From assembly GCA_044224855.1 (NCBI GenBank), contig JBGAJP010000005.1, forward strand, positions 12,565-76,564: a stretch of DNA of 64,000 nt, written 5' to 3'. Shown here piece after piece: positions 34,702 to 44,165 of this stretch. Within the stretch, counting starts at the first letter, position 1. The number at the start of each line of letters is the position of its first letter. Position numbers and translations under genes: made by a program. Source of the stretch: Tichowtungia sp044224855 (lineage in GTDB: Bacteria; Verrucomicrobiota; Kiritimatiellia; Kiritimatiellales; Tichowtungiaceae). The notes beneath the pieces were generated by a model. It was not told where the DNA came from. It searched no databases and saw only the letters and a list, made by a program, of their open reading frames with translations.

Positions 34702-34757
34702 GCCCGGTCAGGGGACCGGGCCTACAGTTTTTTGTAGGCCGGGTGCCCTCACCCGGC
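34702..34757. repeat. REP/BIME-like pair of inverted hairpins with GTAG
   Basis: Two 24-base units in inverse orientation (34702-34725 read on minus, 34734-34757 read on plus) around an eight-base spacer. Each unit is GTAG followed by an eight-pair hairpin with the same CCCT loop. The units differ at four bases, and the four changes are two compensating pairs. A GTAG ahead of a hairpin is the mark of REP sequences handled by REP-associated tyrosine transposases. It sits between the convergent ppnP and DUF3131 genes. No transposase gene is in the window. Confidence 0.7.
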
Positions 34758-34760
34758 GGG

Positions 34761-36797
34761 TTATTGCGCCGGAACAAACTCAAAACCGGAAATCATCAGA
34801 TCAACCGGCGCGGCAGTGCCGTCGCCGAATGTCAGAACGACTTCCCGGACACCTTCCAGTCCCGGCGTTGCGGGCATCGGGATCCGGATTTCCTTTTCGC
34901 TTTCGGTCTGATCGAACCGGGCGTGAATCTCGTTCTCAAAGGCAATCGGCGCGCCTTTGAGCGTAATGATCACATTCTTCATCGGAGTCGCCGCGCGGTA
35001 ACGGATCAGTAATGCGCCGTTTGAAAACCTCGTCTCTTCCGGAAGCTTCATTGTAATCGCTCCGCGCTGCACCGCATCGCCACGCACACGAAACCCGCCC
35101 GGCCAGCGCAATCCTTCCAACCCGTCACCGGTCGGGCTCCATGTAATCCATTCTGCTCCGCTGAGCATATCAGCCGCAACCGGTTCACCGCCCTGCACTT
35201 TGGAAAGCGATGTCACGCCCTGCCATGTCAGATAGCGCTGCATATTCTCTCCGGCAGAGCCGATCCCGCCCAGAATCAGCGCCAGCGTGTGCGCGGTTGT
35301 CTGGAAACGGATTACCTCTTTGTTCGCCGCATTAAATCCCTCCCACGGTCCGTGACCGGTGAGCAAGCGGAGGATCGTTTTCCAATTATCAGCAAGAAAC
35401 GCTTCGATTTTTTCCGGTGCAATTTCATAAGCAACACCCAGTGTATAAAGCGACGGTGAATTGGTCAGGCGCGAATGATCGGTTACCGCGACATCCGGAA
35501 TGCCGATGTCGCCGGTGTATTCTGTGCCATTGCCGCTGTACGCTTCGCTCAGAAAGCCGGGCAGTTTATTCTGCGTTGAAAAATCGAGATTGATGGCCAC
35601 CGAGTTTTCCAGATTTTCGCGCCAGCCCGGCGCATCCAGCTCCTGCATAAACAGTGAAAGCCCCAGCGACTGGAACGACGAGCCGTGCCAGGTCGCCAGC
35701 GTGTAAAGATCGTGTCCGTCCGCCGTCCGGTACGGCTTGATCTTCATTCCGGAATTTTTCACCGCATCTGCCGGCAGATCAAAACGCTGTACGACAAAGC
35801 AGAGCGGACCGCGGAATTCGTTCACAAAATAATTCATGCGTCCGGTGATCCATTTACCGTTGCCGTCCTCCCATCCGGTAAAGCGATCCATCACCGCATT
35901 CCAGCCGAACGCAAACGTTCCGGATTCTTCGCCGTAAAGATAGCGGTATCCTTCCGCCTGCCGGTCGATGAACTGCTCCAGCTTTCCGCGGAGTTGAACT
36001 GCTTCCGGAAAATCCCTGATCTCTGAATGCATCAGCGCGCCGAATGCCTTGGCCGCCGACGCGGTCAGATTGGCATTGTCGCCGAAAATAATCTGCACCG
36101 TCCGCCGGTCAAGCAGCGCCATAATCCGCGGGCGCAGTTCATCGGCGGCAAACGGTTCCAGCCCGCCGGTGAAAAACTTTTCGCCGTATTCCCCTTTGCG
36201 CGGAATCTTCGCGAACGAACCGTCCTGCTGGGGAAGAATCCATTTCCGTGCCGCCAGCGCCTGCCAGATCAACTCTGCCTGCTCCGCGCCGAACTCATCA
36301 ACAAACGCCTGCCTGTTGACTTCTTCTGCCAACGGGCCGGTCCGCTTCCCATTTTCAAAACCCAGAAAATTCGACAACAGACCTTTCGAGCTGAGCGCCG
36401 GATCGGCCTGATCGGCCAGCAGGCTCGACACAGTCAATGAAAGATTGCTGAACGCCTCTTCGCGCGAGATATACGGATTGTCCGCATAACCGGCGGCAAT
36501 GTTCGCCAGCAGTTCGATCCATTCGCCGATCGCCGTCAGCTGGGTAAACGAACGTAGATAAAGCCCGTTCTCCGGTTCGTGGTTCCATCCTTCCACCGGA
36601 TATCCGGACGCGCCATCAATCACGCCGTTGGACGGATTCACATAACCCATCGCATTCGCCAGCAGCATCTGCATATGCACGTGCTCCGGGTTGACCAGCG
36701 GAAAATGAAACGTTTCAGGAACTTCCGGCGGCACACGGTGGGAACATCCTGCACCCAGCAAAATGCTGAAACCAACAGCTAAAATTGTTTTCTTCAT
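34761..36797 (-). CDS. DUF3131/GH144-like lipoprotein, probable beta-glucan enzyme
   Basis: A 678-residue lipoprotein: lipobox LGAGC near residue 18. The central region (about 60-470) looks like the DUF3131/glucoamylase-like (alpha/alpha)6 fold related to GH144/GH189 enzymes of beta-1,2-glucan metabolism (GYPVEGWNHEPENGLYLRSFTQLTAIGEW, ISREEAF, AYSGNGTEYTGD). Residues 560-678 form a beta-sandwich, perhaps carbohydrate-binding. It is the last gene of the minus-strand operon, 38 bases after the GH94 gene, which supports a shared glucan substrate. The ATG at 36797 has no clear Shine-Dalgarno. The enzyme class is inference from fold-level resemblance. Confidence 0.6.
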   Translation of the reverse strand: MKKTILAVGFSILLGAGCSHRVPPEVPETFHFPLVNPEHVHMQMLLANAMGYVNPSNGVIDGASGYPVEGWNHEPENGLYLRSFTQLTAIGEWIELLANIAAGYADNPYISREEAFSNLSLTVSSLLADQADPALSSKGLLSNFLGFENGKRTGPLAEEVNRQAFVDEFGAEQAELIWQALAARKWILPQQDGSFAKIPRKGEYGEKFFTGGLEPFAADELRPRIMALLDRRTVQIIFGDNANLTASAAKAFGALMHSEIRDFPEAVQLRGKLEQFIDRQAEGYRYLYGEESGTFAFGWNAVMDRFTGWEDGNGKWITGRMNYFVNEFRGPLCFVVQRFDLPADAVKNSGMKIKPYRTADGHDLYTLATWHGSSFQSLGLSLFMQELDAPGWRENLENSVAINLDFSTQNKLPGFLSEAYSGNGTEYTGDIGIPDVAVTDHSRLTNSPSLYTLGVAYEIAPEKIEAFLADNWKTILRLLTGHGPWEGFNAANKEVIRFQTTAHTLALILGGIGSAGENMQRYLTWQGVTSLSKVQGGEPVAADMLSGAEWITWSPTGDGLEGLRWPGGFRVRGDAVQRGAITMKLPEETRFSNGALLIRYRAATPMKNVIITLKGAPIAFENEIHARFDQTESEKEIRIPMPATPGLEGVREVVLTFGDGTAAPVDLMISGFEFVPAQ

Positions 36798-36835
36798 TGT
36801 GCGGCACTCTACACGCGTCTCTTGCCGGTTTCAGC

Positions 36836-38368
36836 TCAAAACAGACGTTTGACCGGATTGCGGCGGATGCCCTTTATCATCAGGTCGCCGCGCGGCTTGT
36901 CGAGATCGGCAGGCAGAATCACTTTATTGTCGACCAGCGTTGCACCGATAACGCTTTCGCAGGCCTGCCGGAGCATCCAGCCCGCCGCGCCGGTATAGCC
37001 GCTCCAGATCATGCGACCCGGATCGTGGACGGTGAGATAGTCGGCGCACTGCTGGTTCGGCTGTCCGCCGTAGTTTTCAATCTCCGTGCCGTGCGTATGC
37101 GGAATCGCTGAAATTTTGTACCACAGCCGGACGGCGGCATCGCGGTAATACTGCGAGGCCGCCGGGTCGCCCTGCGCGGCGAAGCGCTCGGAGAGCAGGC
37201 GGCAGGCACGCGTCAGCCACTGAACGCCGTGTGAATACATTCCGTTTTCGCGCACCCCTTCGGGATAGGTGCTGCTGCGTCCAAGATACGGCTTGGTGTT
37301 CTCACGCAACGCAGGCCAACCGAGGCTGACTACTTTTTCGTGCTCCAAAAGTCTAAGCGCGGTATCGAGCGCAATGCGGCTGCGCTGCGGATTGACGCCC
37401 GCAAAAACCGCCCACGCCGCGCCGAGCGCGTCGGTTTCCCAGTAGCCCGCGCCCGCAATGCCGATTTCGGTTCCGTCGTCGTGAATGGCGCGCAGGTAGC
37501 GGTCGCTGCGCCAGACCTTTTCAATATTCCGGCCCAGTATTCGCAGCTGCTGCTCATAATAATGCCGGCGTTTCTTCCCGCAACGCTCTCCGATCACCGG
37601 AAGCAGATTTTTCAAAACGCAGGTCAGGAAGAACGCCATCCAGACCGATTCGCCACGGCCTTTGCTGCCGATTTCATCCAGACCGTCGTTCCAGTCGCCG
37701 GTTCCCATCAATGGAAGTCCATGGCTCCCCATCCGTTTATTCAGCACCAGATCAATTGCGCGCATCACATGCTTGTAAACGGAATCACTGCGCGGCGAGC
37801 GCAGCGGGAAAAAGCCCATGCCGTGCTTACCGGCCGGAAGCGGTGCCAGCGGCGTTTCGGCTTTCAGGTAGCTGACCTTTTCATCCAGAAGCGTTTTGTC
37901 GCCGGTCATGCGGACATATTCGCCGACACCCCAGCCGAGCCAGAGCAGGTTATCGCTGGCGTACGAACGGCTCAGGAATCCGGTGCGCCCGTCCTGCTGG
38001 AGGAAAAACCAGTGGGCGGTGTCGCCTTCCGGAAACTGCTGCGCCGCATGCAGAATCAGCTGGGCGCGCGCCAGCGACGGATCGACCCAGATCATATTCA
38101 CCGTATCCTGCAACTGATCGCGGAATCCGAATGCGCCGGAGGCCTGATAAAATCCTTTGCGCGCCCAGATGCGCTCGGTCAGCGTCTGGTACTTCATCCA
38201 TTTCACATACGCATCAAATTCCGGATCGCTGGTTTCGACCTTAAGCGTAGATTGCAGAGCCATCCACCACTCGCGCGTGGATTGCAGACTTTGTTCGGCA
38301 GTTTCCACAGACTGAAATTTTTTCACGCAGGCTTCGGCCTGTTTACGGGTATCGGCTTCGCCCAGCAC
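36836..38368 (-). CDS. GH94 catalytic domain, 3' part of a frameshifted gene
   Basis: 510 residues from a GTG, in another frame than the large gene upstream, which it overlaps by 46 bases. It is the (alpha/alpha)6 catalytic barrel of a GH94 phosphorylase as in NdvB and cellobiose phosphorylase: FGFRDQLQDTV, GDTAHWFFLQQDGRTG, the catalytic Asp block GTGDWNDGLDEIG, the SSTYPEGVRENGMYSHGVQW block and YTGAAGWM. The matching N-terminal super-sandwich domain is at the end of the upstream frame. Removing one base from the frame around 38384-38386 (a run of three G on the minus strand) would fuse both into one protein of about 1990 residues. No ribosome site is visible at the GTG. Either a real mutation, a sequencing or assembly slip, or recoding. 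Confidence 0.7.
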   Translation of the reverse strand: MLGEADTRKQAEACVKKFQSVETAEQSLQSTREWWMALQSTLKVETSDPEFDAYVKWMKYQTLTERIWARKGFYQASGAFGFRDQLQDTVNMIWVDPSLARAQLILHAAQQFPEGDTAHWFFLQQDGRTGFLSRSYASDNLLWLGWGVGEYVRMTGDKTLLDEKVSYLKAETPLAPLPAGKHGMGFFPLRSPRSDSVYKHVMRAIDLVLNKRMGSHGLPLMGTGDWNDGLDEIGSKGRGESVWMAFFLTCVLKNLLPVIGERCGKKRRHYYEQQLRILGRNIEKVWRSDRYLRAIHDDGTEIGIAGAGYWETDALGAAWAVFAGVNPQRSRIALDTALRLLEHEKVVSLGWPALRENTKPYLGRSSTYPEGVRENGMYSHGVQWLTRACRLLSERFAAQGDPAASQYYRDAAVRLWYKISAIPHTHGTEIENYGGQPNQQCADYLTVHDPGRMIWSGYTGAAGWMLRQACESVIGATLVDNKVILPADLDKPRGDLMIKGIRRNPVKRLF

Positions 38369-41300
38369 AATGGAAATCGCCTGCCCGCCACCGGAAATTC
38401 GTCGCCTGCAGCCGGAGCCGGCGCGCCGGTCTCGACCATGGCCGGACGACAGAAAGCGCGGCCATCGCCGAAGAAGCGGTCGCGGCGCGTGACAAACTGT
38501 TCCGCCGGCGCGCTCATGGCGGCGAAGCAGGAACCGGAACGGAAATGATTGCGCGGATTTGCAAAATAGAGCGCGCCGCTGACAGCATCGCGCGAAATAA
38601 GCAGTGCGCCGGCCTGTTCCGGACTGTGCGCCAGCGCGATCTGGAAATACGGCGCAACGCGCAGACGGCGCGTCGCGATACCGGCGTTGCGGATTTTCAG
38701 GATATAAACACCGGCGGGCTCATCGAGCGGCACATGAACCGAAAGCTCGGTTTCGACGTCACCCTTCTTCATTTTAAAAACCGCGCTGCCGTCGAGACTG
38801 AAGAATACATCGTGTTCGGCGGTTTTATCTTTGATCGGATCGTAGCAGGGCGAAAACCAGTCGCCGGTTTTTTCGTCGTAGAGATAAATCGCTTCGGAAG
38901 GAATTTGATTACCGGTCAGATCAGCCCGATCGGGCGTCAGCCGGTTCTGCTGTGCATTTCCGCTGGCTGATGAGTGCAGCCCGTGGTTGGTGACGGCGAC
39001 AACATGGCCGAGCGCGTTGGCCATTTCATGGTCGAACGGACGCGGCGTGAACGGCGTCAGCACGCGCAGCGTATTGCCGCTGTCGAGGTATTCGGTGTAG
39101 CGCTCCGGCGTGCCGGGCGGAATTTCACCGTGCCCGATTTTCGGCGTGCGCTCCGGCTGCTTGACCCCATGCAGTGAACTGTCAGCTTCCAGATTCAAAT
39201 GCTTATAGATCATTTGCGCAATGCGCGCTTTGTATTCACAGCAGCCGATCAGAATTCTGTGCGAGGCCTTTCCATTCGCCGTGACCGGCGCATCGAGCAG
39301 CAGTGCACCGATCGGGTCAAACGCCGGACAGGCGTCCATGTTGAGCGCTTCGCGGAAGGCCAGCGTTTCCAGCGCGCGCGGGGCCCAGATGTTTCCGGCG
39401 CGGCCGATGAAATCAACGCGTCCGCTCAGAATGCCGGCCGGCTTTTTCGCCGAAGCCAGTACGCCGTAATGCTTGGTACTGCGATGGAACGCTTTCAGCG
39501 CATTAAGCTCGGTGTTGTACGATATTTCCGGATAGAGCCGGTTGTACTGCGTGTGATTGCGGTCGGCGTCCGGACGGTTCAGCATCCATTCGAGATACGG
39601 AACCGCTTTCAGGTTGCGCGCTTTCCCGCTCAGATCTTCGAGTTCAATATTCCACAGCTCAACCGCGGCGTTGCGTCCCGGCAGCCGGACGGTGACGGTC
39701 ACTCTGACCCCGTTGGAAATGTTAACGATTTTCAGCCGGTCGCTGTCGCATTCATAAACGGACGGCGTGAAAAGCGCCTTCGGAAAATTTCCGAGAACCG
39801 GCCATGCTTTGTTCGCCGCACCGTCTGCACCAACTTCCACGACAAAAAGGATACGACCGGCCGGATCGGTTTTTTCAAACGCGCAGCGGCTGATGCCGAA
39901 TCCGTTGGATGTCATGAAGGAATTGATCTCGCCGCTCTTCTTGAGCTCCACTTCATACTTGTTATTGACCAGACCGAACGACTGCTCAATCCGCGCCGCA
40001 AACCTCTCCCGGGTTTTGCGCCGCAGGGTAAACAGCAGCGTCACGGCCGCCGCGACCGCAACAGCGGTGACCAGAAGCGAAACCGGCCCCGGAGCATATC
40101 CGGCCTGCCGCGCCTGTATGGCGGTTCCCAGGCTGAATACCTGTGCCCACTGTTCGCCCTTCGGCAGATAGAACGGTATCAGCAACGGTGCCCAGGTGGT
40201 GAAGCGCTTCACGCCTTCCGGAATAAACCGCGCTGTCGCTTCCGGGCCGACAAATTTCGCGCAGCGTTCGTCGAGCCGGTCGACGCCGAGAAAAGAGAGA
40301 TTCACCAGCGTCGCAACGCGCAGTCCCATGTGGTCGATCCAGATCAGAATCTGGAACCAGGCATAACCGATTACCCAGCTGAAGACCGTCAGACTCCACG
40401 CCGTAAAGCCGCTGGCGTCACGGGTCAGGCTGTTAAAGATCGCAAAGAAGGTACGGATCAATCCGTCCTGATTGTACCAAGCCGCTTCCGCCATCGGGCG
40501 CAGGAAGGTGAAAATCAGCGGTGCCATCCAAAGACCCCAGCGCAGAACGTAAACCGTACCGTCGGCCAGCTCCGTCACGCCGCCGCGCGTCGCGATGCGC
40601 CGGATGGACGAGACATCGCGGTTGAGCAGCGCGGAGAGAAACGCCTTGTTGATCGCGAACAGCGGCGCCGCGATTCCCCAGCCGATCACACCCATCAGCG
40701 CTTCGTTGAAAAGAATTTTTGCGCCGCCTTCCGCCGGAAGCAGTTTGATATGGCCCCAGCGGCTGATCAGCGCGGTGAACTCGTTCGGCGCGGTGGTGCG
40801 CAGATTCTGACAGCGCGCAACGATATCCGCCGGATTCAGGCCGAAACTGTTGTAGAGCTCGAACTTGGTTCCGATGATCGGAAGCTGCGCCGCATCCAGA
40901 TAAAAGCCGATACCCGCACCGATGAAGGCGCCCAGTCCGCTTTCGACCAGATAGTAGCGCCAGGATTTAACGCCGCCGATGCCGTTCAGACCGAACAGCA
41001 GGTCGCGGATAACGCTCACGCCGCCGAACGTCGCCGCGCCCGCCGCGAAGCCGAATCCAATCCGCTGTGCGGTCGGCAGCCCGGCAAAATTCATGCCGGT
41101 ACCGATGGCGAATACAAGACCGAGAACCAGACCGCGCAGGTACAGTACCGGGTCTTTATAGGCACAGGCCGCGCGTCCGAAAAACGACTGGCTGCCGTCA
41201 AACGTTTCGATGACGGTTTTAAACAGCGGGAAAACGGCAACGCCCGCCACGGTCAGAAGCAGCGTCGGAGCGGCGGCATAAAAATTCTGTATCCACGCCG

Positions 41301-42798
41301 CATGGACCAGTGCGTGAAACAGCTGAAGCAGTCCCATCAGTACGCCGCTGAAGACCATTCCTTTTTTCAGTCCGCGGACGGCATCGTCCTGCGCCACCGT
41401 GCCGGACGGGGCACTGCCATGCATCGCGCCGAGCACCATGCCGGTAAACAGATAGACAATCGCCCAAAGCGGTCCCTGCGAAAGCATCACGGCAATTACG
41501 GCGGCCAAAGGCCGGAATAGAGCCGGAAGCCCGGTGGCAAAAACCCCCGATCCGAGATCGGCGATATACGGCGCGGCGGTCACCAGTATGGAAAGTACAA
41601 ACAGAGCGCGGTGGACTTTAAGGGAGAAGAGAGGCCTCTCGCGGTTGATCATTGAAGAAGCCTGGGCGATAAACTCGCCGACGCAGAAAATCAGCAGGGC
41701 CTGAACCGCGAAATGCCGGAACGATTGCAGAGCCAGCAGCAGCCCGAAGACGAATGGCGTGGCGGTAATCACTGCACCGCTGATCAGACCGAGATGTTTC
41801 CGGCGCATATTCAGGCGGCAGACATTGGCGATATGATAGATCAGAACAAACAGCGCCGCGCCGAAACCGCTGAGCTGAAAAAATCCGGCCGGAGAATCGG
41901 GTGCCTGCCAGAGAACTTCTTTGCCGGCGGCGGCGGCCAGCAGTCCGGGAAACAGCGCGCTCCGCAATGTTTCGCCCGCAAAAACCGGACGCCCGGCCAG
42001 TGCGATTTTCAGCAGCAGACTGATCAAAACCCCGGCTCCGGCGATATAGAAACAGAACCAGCCGGAATCGAGCGGGTTCATTTTCCCGAGCGCATACACA
42101 CCCAGCACAGAAGAAATAATCAGCACGGTCGCAAAGCCGAAAACCAGATCGCGGGCAACGCCTTCAACCGTGACTTTCATTTTCCGCCGGATCACGGCCA
42201 CCAGCAGACTCAGCAGTACGCTGAAAACCGCCACGCCGCCCAGCCGGCCCCAAAGTGTACTGCGTAATTGCTGCCACAACGGCAGTTTACTGAACGTCAT
42301 ATCCAGCCGGATTCTTCCGGTTGCGGGGTCGTCTCCGCCGGTACGCTGAATCAGCAGAACCGTTTCGCTCAGCTGACCGATCTTGTTCCAGTCGATCAGC
42401 TCGCGCGTTGTGTTCCAGCCCGGACCGGGCCGAACCGGAAACCGCTGCGTTCCGGCTGAGCCTTTGATTTCAACCGCCAGCGCCACGTCGGAAAGCTGTC
42501 CTTCGGGAATGTAGATACCGAGTTCGACCACATCAATGGACCCGGCGGCCAGCGATGCGGGATATTCCTTGGCCCAGACTCCGGCCGCCGTCTGCGCCGG
42601 AATGGAATAATTGATAATCAGCAGGTCGCGGTTGATCGGCGCCTCCTCATATTCGCGGGAGATCGCGGACTGCGCCGCGCCGATATTGAAGCTGCCCTGC
42701 TGTTTCGCGTCGATAAAACAAAGCGGTGCCGCCTGTACAAAAGCGGTCTGCATCAACACCGCCAAAAGAATTCCGCACCGCCCGAAACTTTTTACCAT
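38323..42798 (-). CDS. polytopic membrane protein fused to GH94 N-terminal domain, 5' part of a frameshifted gene
   Basis: About 1491 residues. After a signal peptide (LLAVLMQTAFVQAAP) there is a periplasmic beta domain (about 30-175) and then a very hydrophobic region with many membrane segments (about 180-930, roughly 15-20). The remainder (about 1000-1480) is the GH94 super-sandwich domain typical of NdvB/ChvB-type proteins (YLEWMLNRPDADRNHTQ, DRFFGDGRAFCRPAM). I find no GT84-like D,D,D,QxxRW motif in the membrane region, so it is not a standard cyclic beta-1,2-glucan synthase. Start: ATG 42798 with AGGG; TTG 42804 also possible. It would tether a glucan phosphorylase or transglycosylase to the inner membrane. 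The frame runs into a false 20-residue tail after FPVAG. Confidence 0.72.
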   Translation of the reverse strand: MVKSFGRCGILLAVLMQTAFVQAAPLCFIDAKQQGSFNIGAAQSAISREYEEAPINRDLLIINYSIPAQTAAGVWAKEYPASLAAGSIDVVELGIYIPEGQLSDVALAVEIKGSAGTQRFPVRPGPGWNTTRELIDWNKIGQLSETVLLIQRTGGDDPATGRIRLDMTFSKLPLWQQLRSTLWGRLGGVAVFSVLLSLLVAVIRRKMKVTVEGVARDLVFGFATVLIISSVLGVYALGKMNPLDSGWFCFYIAGAGVLISLLLKIALAGRPVFAGETLRSALFPGLLAAAAGKEVLWQAPDSPAGFFQLSGFGAALFVLIYHIANVCRLNMRRKHLGLISGAVITATPFVFGLLLALQSFRHFAVQALLIFCVGEFIAQASSMINRERPLFSLKVHRALFVLSILVTAAPYIADLGSGVFATGLPALFRPLAAVIAVMLSQGPLWAIVYLFTGMVLGAMHGSAPSGTVAQDDAVRGLKKGMVFSGVLMGLLQLFHALVHAAWIQNFYAAAPTLLLTVAGVAVFPLFKTVIETFDGSQSFFGRAACAYKDPVLYLRGLVLGLVFAIGTGMNFAGLPTAQRIGFGFAAGAATFGGVSVIRDLLFGLNGIGGVKSWRYYLVESGLGAFIGAGIGFYLDAAQLPIIGTKFELYNSFGLNPADIVARCQNLRTTAPNEFTALISRWGHIKLLPAEGGAKILFNEALMGVIGWGIAAPLFAINKAFLSALLNRDVSSIRRIATRGGVTELADGTVYVLRWGLWMAPLIFTFLRPMAEAAWYNQDGLIRTFFAIFNSLTRDASGFTAWSLTVFSWVIGYAWFQILIWIDHMGLRVATLVNLSFLGVDRLDERCAKFVGPEATARFIPEGVKRFTTWAPLLIPFYLPKGEQWAQVFSLGTAIQARQAGYAPGPVSLLVTAVAVAAAVTLLFTLRRKTRERFAARIEQSFGLVNNKYEVELKKSGEINSFMTSNGFGISRCAFEKTDPAGRILFVVEVGADGAANKAWPVLGNFPKALFTPSVYECDSDRLKIVNISNGVRVTVTVRLPGRNAAVELWNIELEDLSGKARNLKAVPYLEWMLNRPDADRNHTQYNRLYPEISYNTELNALKAFHRSTKHYGVLASAKKPAGILSGRVDFIGRAGNIWAPRALETLAFREALNMDACPAFDPIGALLLDAPVTANGKASHRILIGCCEYKARIAQMIYKHLNLEADSSLHGVKQPERTPKIGHGEIPPGTPERYTEYLDSGNTLRVLTPFTPRPFDHEMANALGHVVAVTNHGLHSSASGNAQQNRLTPDRADLTGNQIPSEAIYLYDEKTGDWFSPCYDPIKDKTAEHDVFFSLDGSAVFKMKKGDVETELSVHVPLDEPAGVYILKIRNAGIATRRLRVAPYFQIALAHSPEQAGALLISRDAVSGALYFANPRNHFRSGSCFAAMSAPAEQFVTRRDRFFGDGRAFCRPAMVETGAPAPAAGDEFPVAGRRFPLCWAKPIPVNRPKPA

Positions 42799-42825
42799 GC
42801 GCAAACCCTGCCCGCTCAGGCCGTT

Positions 42826-44163
42826 TTATGCAATCTCTTCCTTATCGGGCTGCCGAAATTCGGCTAAGCGCCCCGTCAGGATGAAATCGTTGAAAATCTG
42901 GATGAGTCCCTGGCGGGCGAGCGCGGTGCGGTAGAGCTTCGGTGAATGGTCGGGACCGAAAAGCGTGTAGGCCGTTTCGCGGATGATGCTGTTCAGCGGT
43001 TCAACCGGAAGATTATCCATTGCCGAAGCATCGCCTTTCGCCAGCCGGAACGGAATCAGGACGTTCAGTTCAATCGCGTGCAGACGGTCTTCGCCGACCA
43101 GCCCAGCTTTTTTCTTTTTACCGGTCCACCCGGCGTGCTCTGTCCAGAAACACTCTTCGGCATCAAAAGATCCGAGCGCTGCAAATTGCGCCAGAGCGCA
43201 GAGCCGCCGGACAGGATGGTTGAGCGGACGCACTCCGGCGAGCCGCCAGTCGCTTTTAGCCAGAGGAAGAACCTCTTCCCACTTATGCTGTTCGCGCCAC
43301 CAGCAGTCCCAAAGCGAACGCAGTTCCGTTTTGGATGCTTGTGGCCAGCCGGAACCGGGCTGTTTCGGGAGCAGACCGGAAATGCCGAGCAGAACGGCAT
43401 AAATGATCTTCCAGTCCGTGCCGTACTGGGCGAGCGCTTCGAGCGGCAGACTTTGCGCCAGTTTACGGAACGGCGCTTTATTGTGTTTATAGCCGAGCGC
43501 GGCGGCGGTTTCCTCGTAAAGCGCCTGCGTTTCGCCGCGCTGCTGAATCAGCCATGCCATGCGCAGCGTTTTCTGCCGGAGACGTTCTTCGCCCGCGCTT
43601 TCCAGGCAGGCTGAGCCTGCACCCATATATTTTCCAAACATCGGAAAACGCCCGGATGCTCGCGGCTCGTGATACGGATAGGCGGAAAGATCAATACTGT
43701 CGAAATCGGCGGAACAGTTTTCTGAGAGCGCGATGTGAACTGTGCCGGGCGGAAAGAGCGATTCGTCGATTTTTCCGGAAAACCAGGTGATATGGAAACG
43801 AACATTTGAATAGCGCGGATCGTTTGCATGTCCGTGGTTTTTCCAGCCGGCCGGAAAAATATGAATCTCGGCATCGCCGGCAGCGCGACGCTTTTCGCGG
43901 CCGATCAGCAGCACCGCTCCGGAAAAGTCCGGCCCCGCTTCGAGATTCCAGCGTCCGGGGTTTTCAACGGTCACTGGCTCGCCACGCGAGGTTTTCAGAT
44001 TCCGCGGGCGGATGCGGTCATCAAACCAGAGCGCATGCAGATGGCGTTCCGTATAAGGAAAATAACGCGCGACAGTTTCGCAGACTTCGCCGGGGAAAAG
44101 GAGTTTACGGTAGACGGCCGCCTTCGGGAAAAACGCTTCCTGAATGGGCGGCGGTGCATACAT
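42826..44163 (-). CDS. DUF2851 family protein
   Basis: A 445-residue protein of the DUF2851 family (PF11013), widespread in Bacteroidetes and the PVC group and uncharacterised. Family blocks: an LHALWFD segment, GRWNLEAGPDFSGAVL, GDAEIHIFPAGWKNHGH and FHITWF in the N-terminal half; ILIPF-like and FPLEALAQ-like helical regions later. The GDAEIH block resembles metal or nuclease-like acid/His clusters, but no activity is known. It starts two bases after the HPr stop and lies 27 bases before the GH94 gene, inside the same operon. Confidence 0.85.
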   Translation of the reverse strand: MYAPPPIQEAFFPKAAVYRKLLFPGEVCETVARYFPYTERHLHALWFDDRIRPRNLKTSRGEPVTVENPGRWNLEAGPDFSGAVLLIGREKRRAAGDAEIHIFPAGWKNHGHANDPRYSNVRFHITWFSGKIDESLFPPGTVHIALSENCSADFDSIDLSAYPYHEPRASGRFPMFGKYMGAGSACLESAGEERLRQKTLRMAWLIQQRGETQALYEETAAALGYKHNKAPFRKLAQSLPLEALAQYGTDWKIIYAVLLGISGLLPKQPGSGWPQASKTELRSLWDCWWREQHKWEEVLPLAKSDWRLAGVRPLNHPVRRLCALAQFAALGSFDAEECFWTEHAGWTGKKKKAGLVGEDRLHAIELNVLIPFRLAKGDASAMDNLPVEPLNSIIRETAYTLFGPDHSPKLYRTALARQGLIQIFNDFILTGRLAEFRQPDKEEIA

Positions 44164-44165
44164 GA

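Noticed and set aside
36836..38368. Treating the GH94 barrel as an independent gene
   Set aside because: No ribosome site at the GTG, the N-terminal GH94 module is in the overlapping upstream frame, and the family is always a single chain.
38380..38400. Programmed -1 frameshifting in the GH94 gene
   Set aside because: No X-XXY-YYZ heptamer or downstream pseudoknot is apparent; a missing G in a short run explains it more simply, though recoding is not excluded.
39199..41520. 773-codon plus-strand ORF, rich in Arg/Gln
   Set aside because: Shadow of the membrane-GH94 gene; typical antisense composition with no hydrophobic segments.
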